Shown piece by piece: positions 42,096 to 42,430 of a stretch of 42,430 nucleotides of DNA. Location: positions 1,650,871 through 1,693,300 of the forward strand of contig NZ_LMUE01000002.1 of NCBI RefSeq assembly GCF_009766065.1, in the 5' to 3' direction. The notes below the pieces were generated by a model. That model was given only the letters and a program-made list of their open reading frames with translations, had not been told where the DNA came from and did not search any database. The DNA comes from Dyella sp. S184 (GTDB lineage: Bacteria; Pseudomonadota; Gammaproteobacteria; Xanthomonadales; Rhodanobacteraceae). Both the position numbers and the translations under genes were made by a program. Position 1 is the stretch's first letter. Each line of letters begins with the position of its first letter.

Positions 42096-42430
42096 ATGAA
42101 CACGTTGGCCACTGAACCCGAACCCGCCCGCAGGCGTAAGTGGCTGGTGACACTTGTCGGGCTCGCGCTGGCGCTTGGTGTTGCTTGCCTTCCCATCGGC
42201 GACTGGGATCATGAATTTGCGGGCATTGGTCATCTGATCGGCAATGAAGCCATTTGGTGGATCTATGTCGCCGCCATCCTGTTGTATGTCCGCAAGATAG
42301 AATGCCGGCTGCTGTCGTCAATCGGGTTTCGAACACCGGGCATCAGGAATATCGCCCTGGGCGTGTGCGCTGGCCTGCTAATCACAGCTGTTCTTGGGGC
42401 GATGTACTTCGTTGTATTGCCCGCGCTTCA
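42096..42430 (+). CDS. CPBP-type intramembrane protease, N-terminal part (cut by window end)
   Basis: 111 codons are visible from ATG 42096. Three or more hydrophobic helices (KWLVTLVGLALALGVACLP, WWIYVAAILLYVRKIE, IALGVCAGLLITAVLGAMYF) occur with the family phrase LSSIGFRTPG before the third helix. In CPBP (CAAX/Abi) proteases the catalytic EExxxR and Hx motifs come later, beyond the window, so the assignment rests on the N-terminal pattern. It follows tetR after 42 bp, probably as an operon. Confidence 0.6.
   Translation, partial: MNTLATEPEPARRRKWLVTLVGLALALGVACLPIGDWDHEFAGIGHLIGNEAIWWIYVAAILLYVRKIECRLLSSIGFRTPGIRNIALGVCAGLLITAVLGAMYFVVLPAL

Overview
The window looks like chromosome of a fairly GC-rich gammaproteobacterium of the Xanthomonadales (Lysobacterales). 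A Rhodanobacteraceae genus such as Dyella, Luteibacter or Rhodanobacter is my best guess, from the style of the giant LysM-containing Rhs protein, the DUF427, DUF302 and DUF3761 genes and the IS110/IS3 remnants. This is inference from protein style; no rRNA or other marker gene is present. Most of the window is accessory material: a polymorphic toxin locus, an RNA-repair island, small stress-type operons, insertion-sequence scars and several pseudogenes.

Left part (1-13773, minus strand): a 4021-residue YD-repeat (Rhs-type) protein with a LysM module, an acidic linker and a variable C-terminal tip. It is followed by its presumed immunity gene, which overlaps it by four bases (ATGA). Downstream lie two displaced C-terminal tips without proper starts, one with its own immunity-like gene and one frameshifted with R-S-E ADP-ribosyltransferase-like motifs. 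This is the layout of a recombining toxin-tip archive. Upstream (13774-14944) is a 1.2-kb gene-free stretch with a ~306-bp element bounded by 34-bp inverted repeats and filled with GGTAAY/RTTACC motifs.

Centre-left (14945-22059): an RNA-repair island. A divergent sigma-54 activator, rtcR, faces an operon rsr (Ro60 homologue), four consecutive tRNA-mimicking Y-RNA-like genes, rtcB (RNA ligase) and rtcA (RNA 3'-phosphate cyclase). A sigma-54 -24/-12 promoter lies just before rsr. A RlaP-family nucleotidyltransferase gene converges on rtcR. The four-copy Y-RNA array is the strongest unusual signal here. The expected logic is that RtcR senses damaged RNA ends and switches on the operon, RtcB and RtcA process or seal ends, and Rsr with the Y RNAs scaffolds RNA handling.

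Centre-right (22187-31594): an alpha/beta hydrolase with a small membrane protein; a secreted protein of unknown function; a DUF4365 gene whose 3' end is replaced by IS-like sequence; a marR gene divergent from a VOC / NAD(P)-binding / ABM-monooxygenase / EVE operon; a Tat-exported GH127-type glycosidase; and DUF427, membrane and DUF302 genes.

Right part (31640-42430): abutting 5' fragments of IS110 and IS3 elements; a LuxR-type acyl-homoserine-lactone receptor without a LuxI in view; a MASE1 membrane protein with a degenerate histidine-kinase module; a decayed stretch (outer-membrane efflux fragment, DUF3761 pseudogene, pyrimidine-dimer glycosylase fragment, two intrinsic terminators); a secreted phosphoesterase followed by a di-haem peroxidase lipoprotein; and a TetR regulator whose start codon sits in a large palindrome, followed by a CPBP-type membrane protease cut by the window end.
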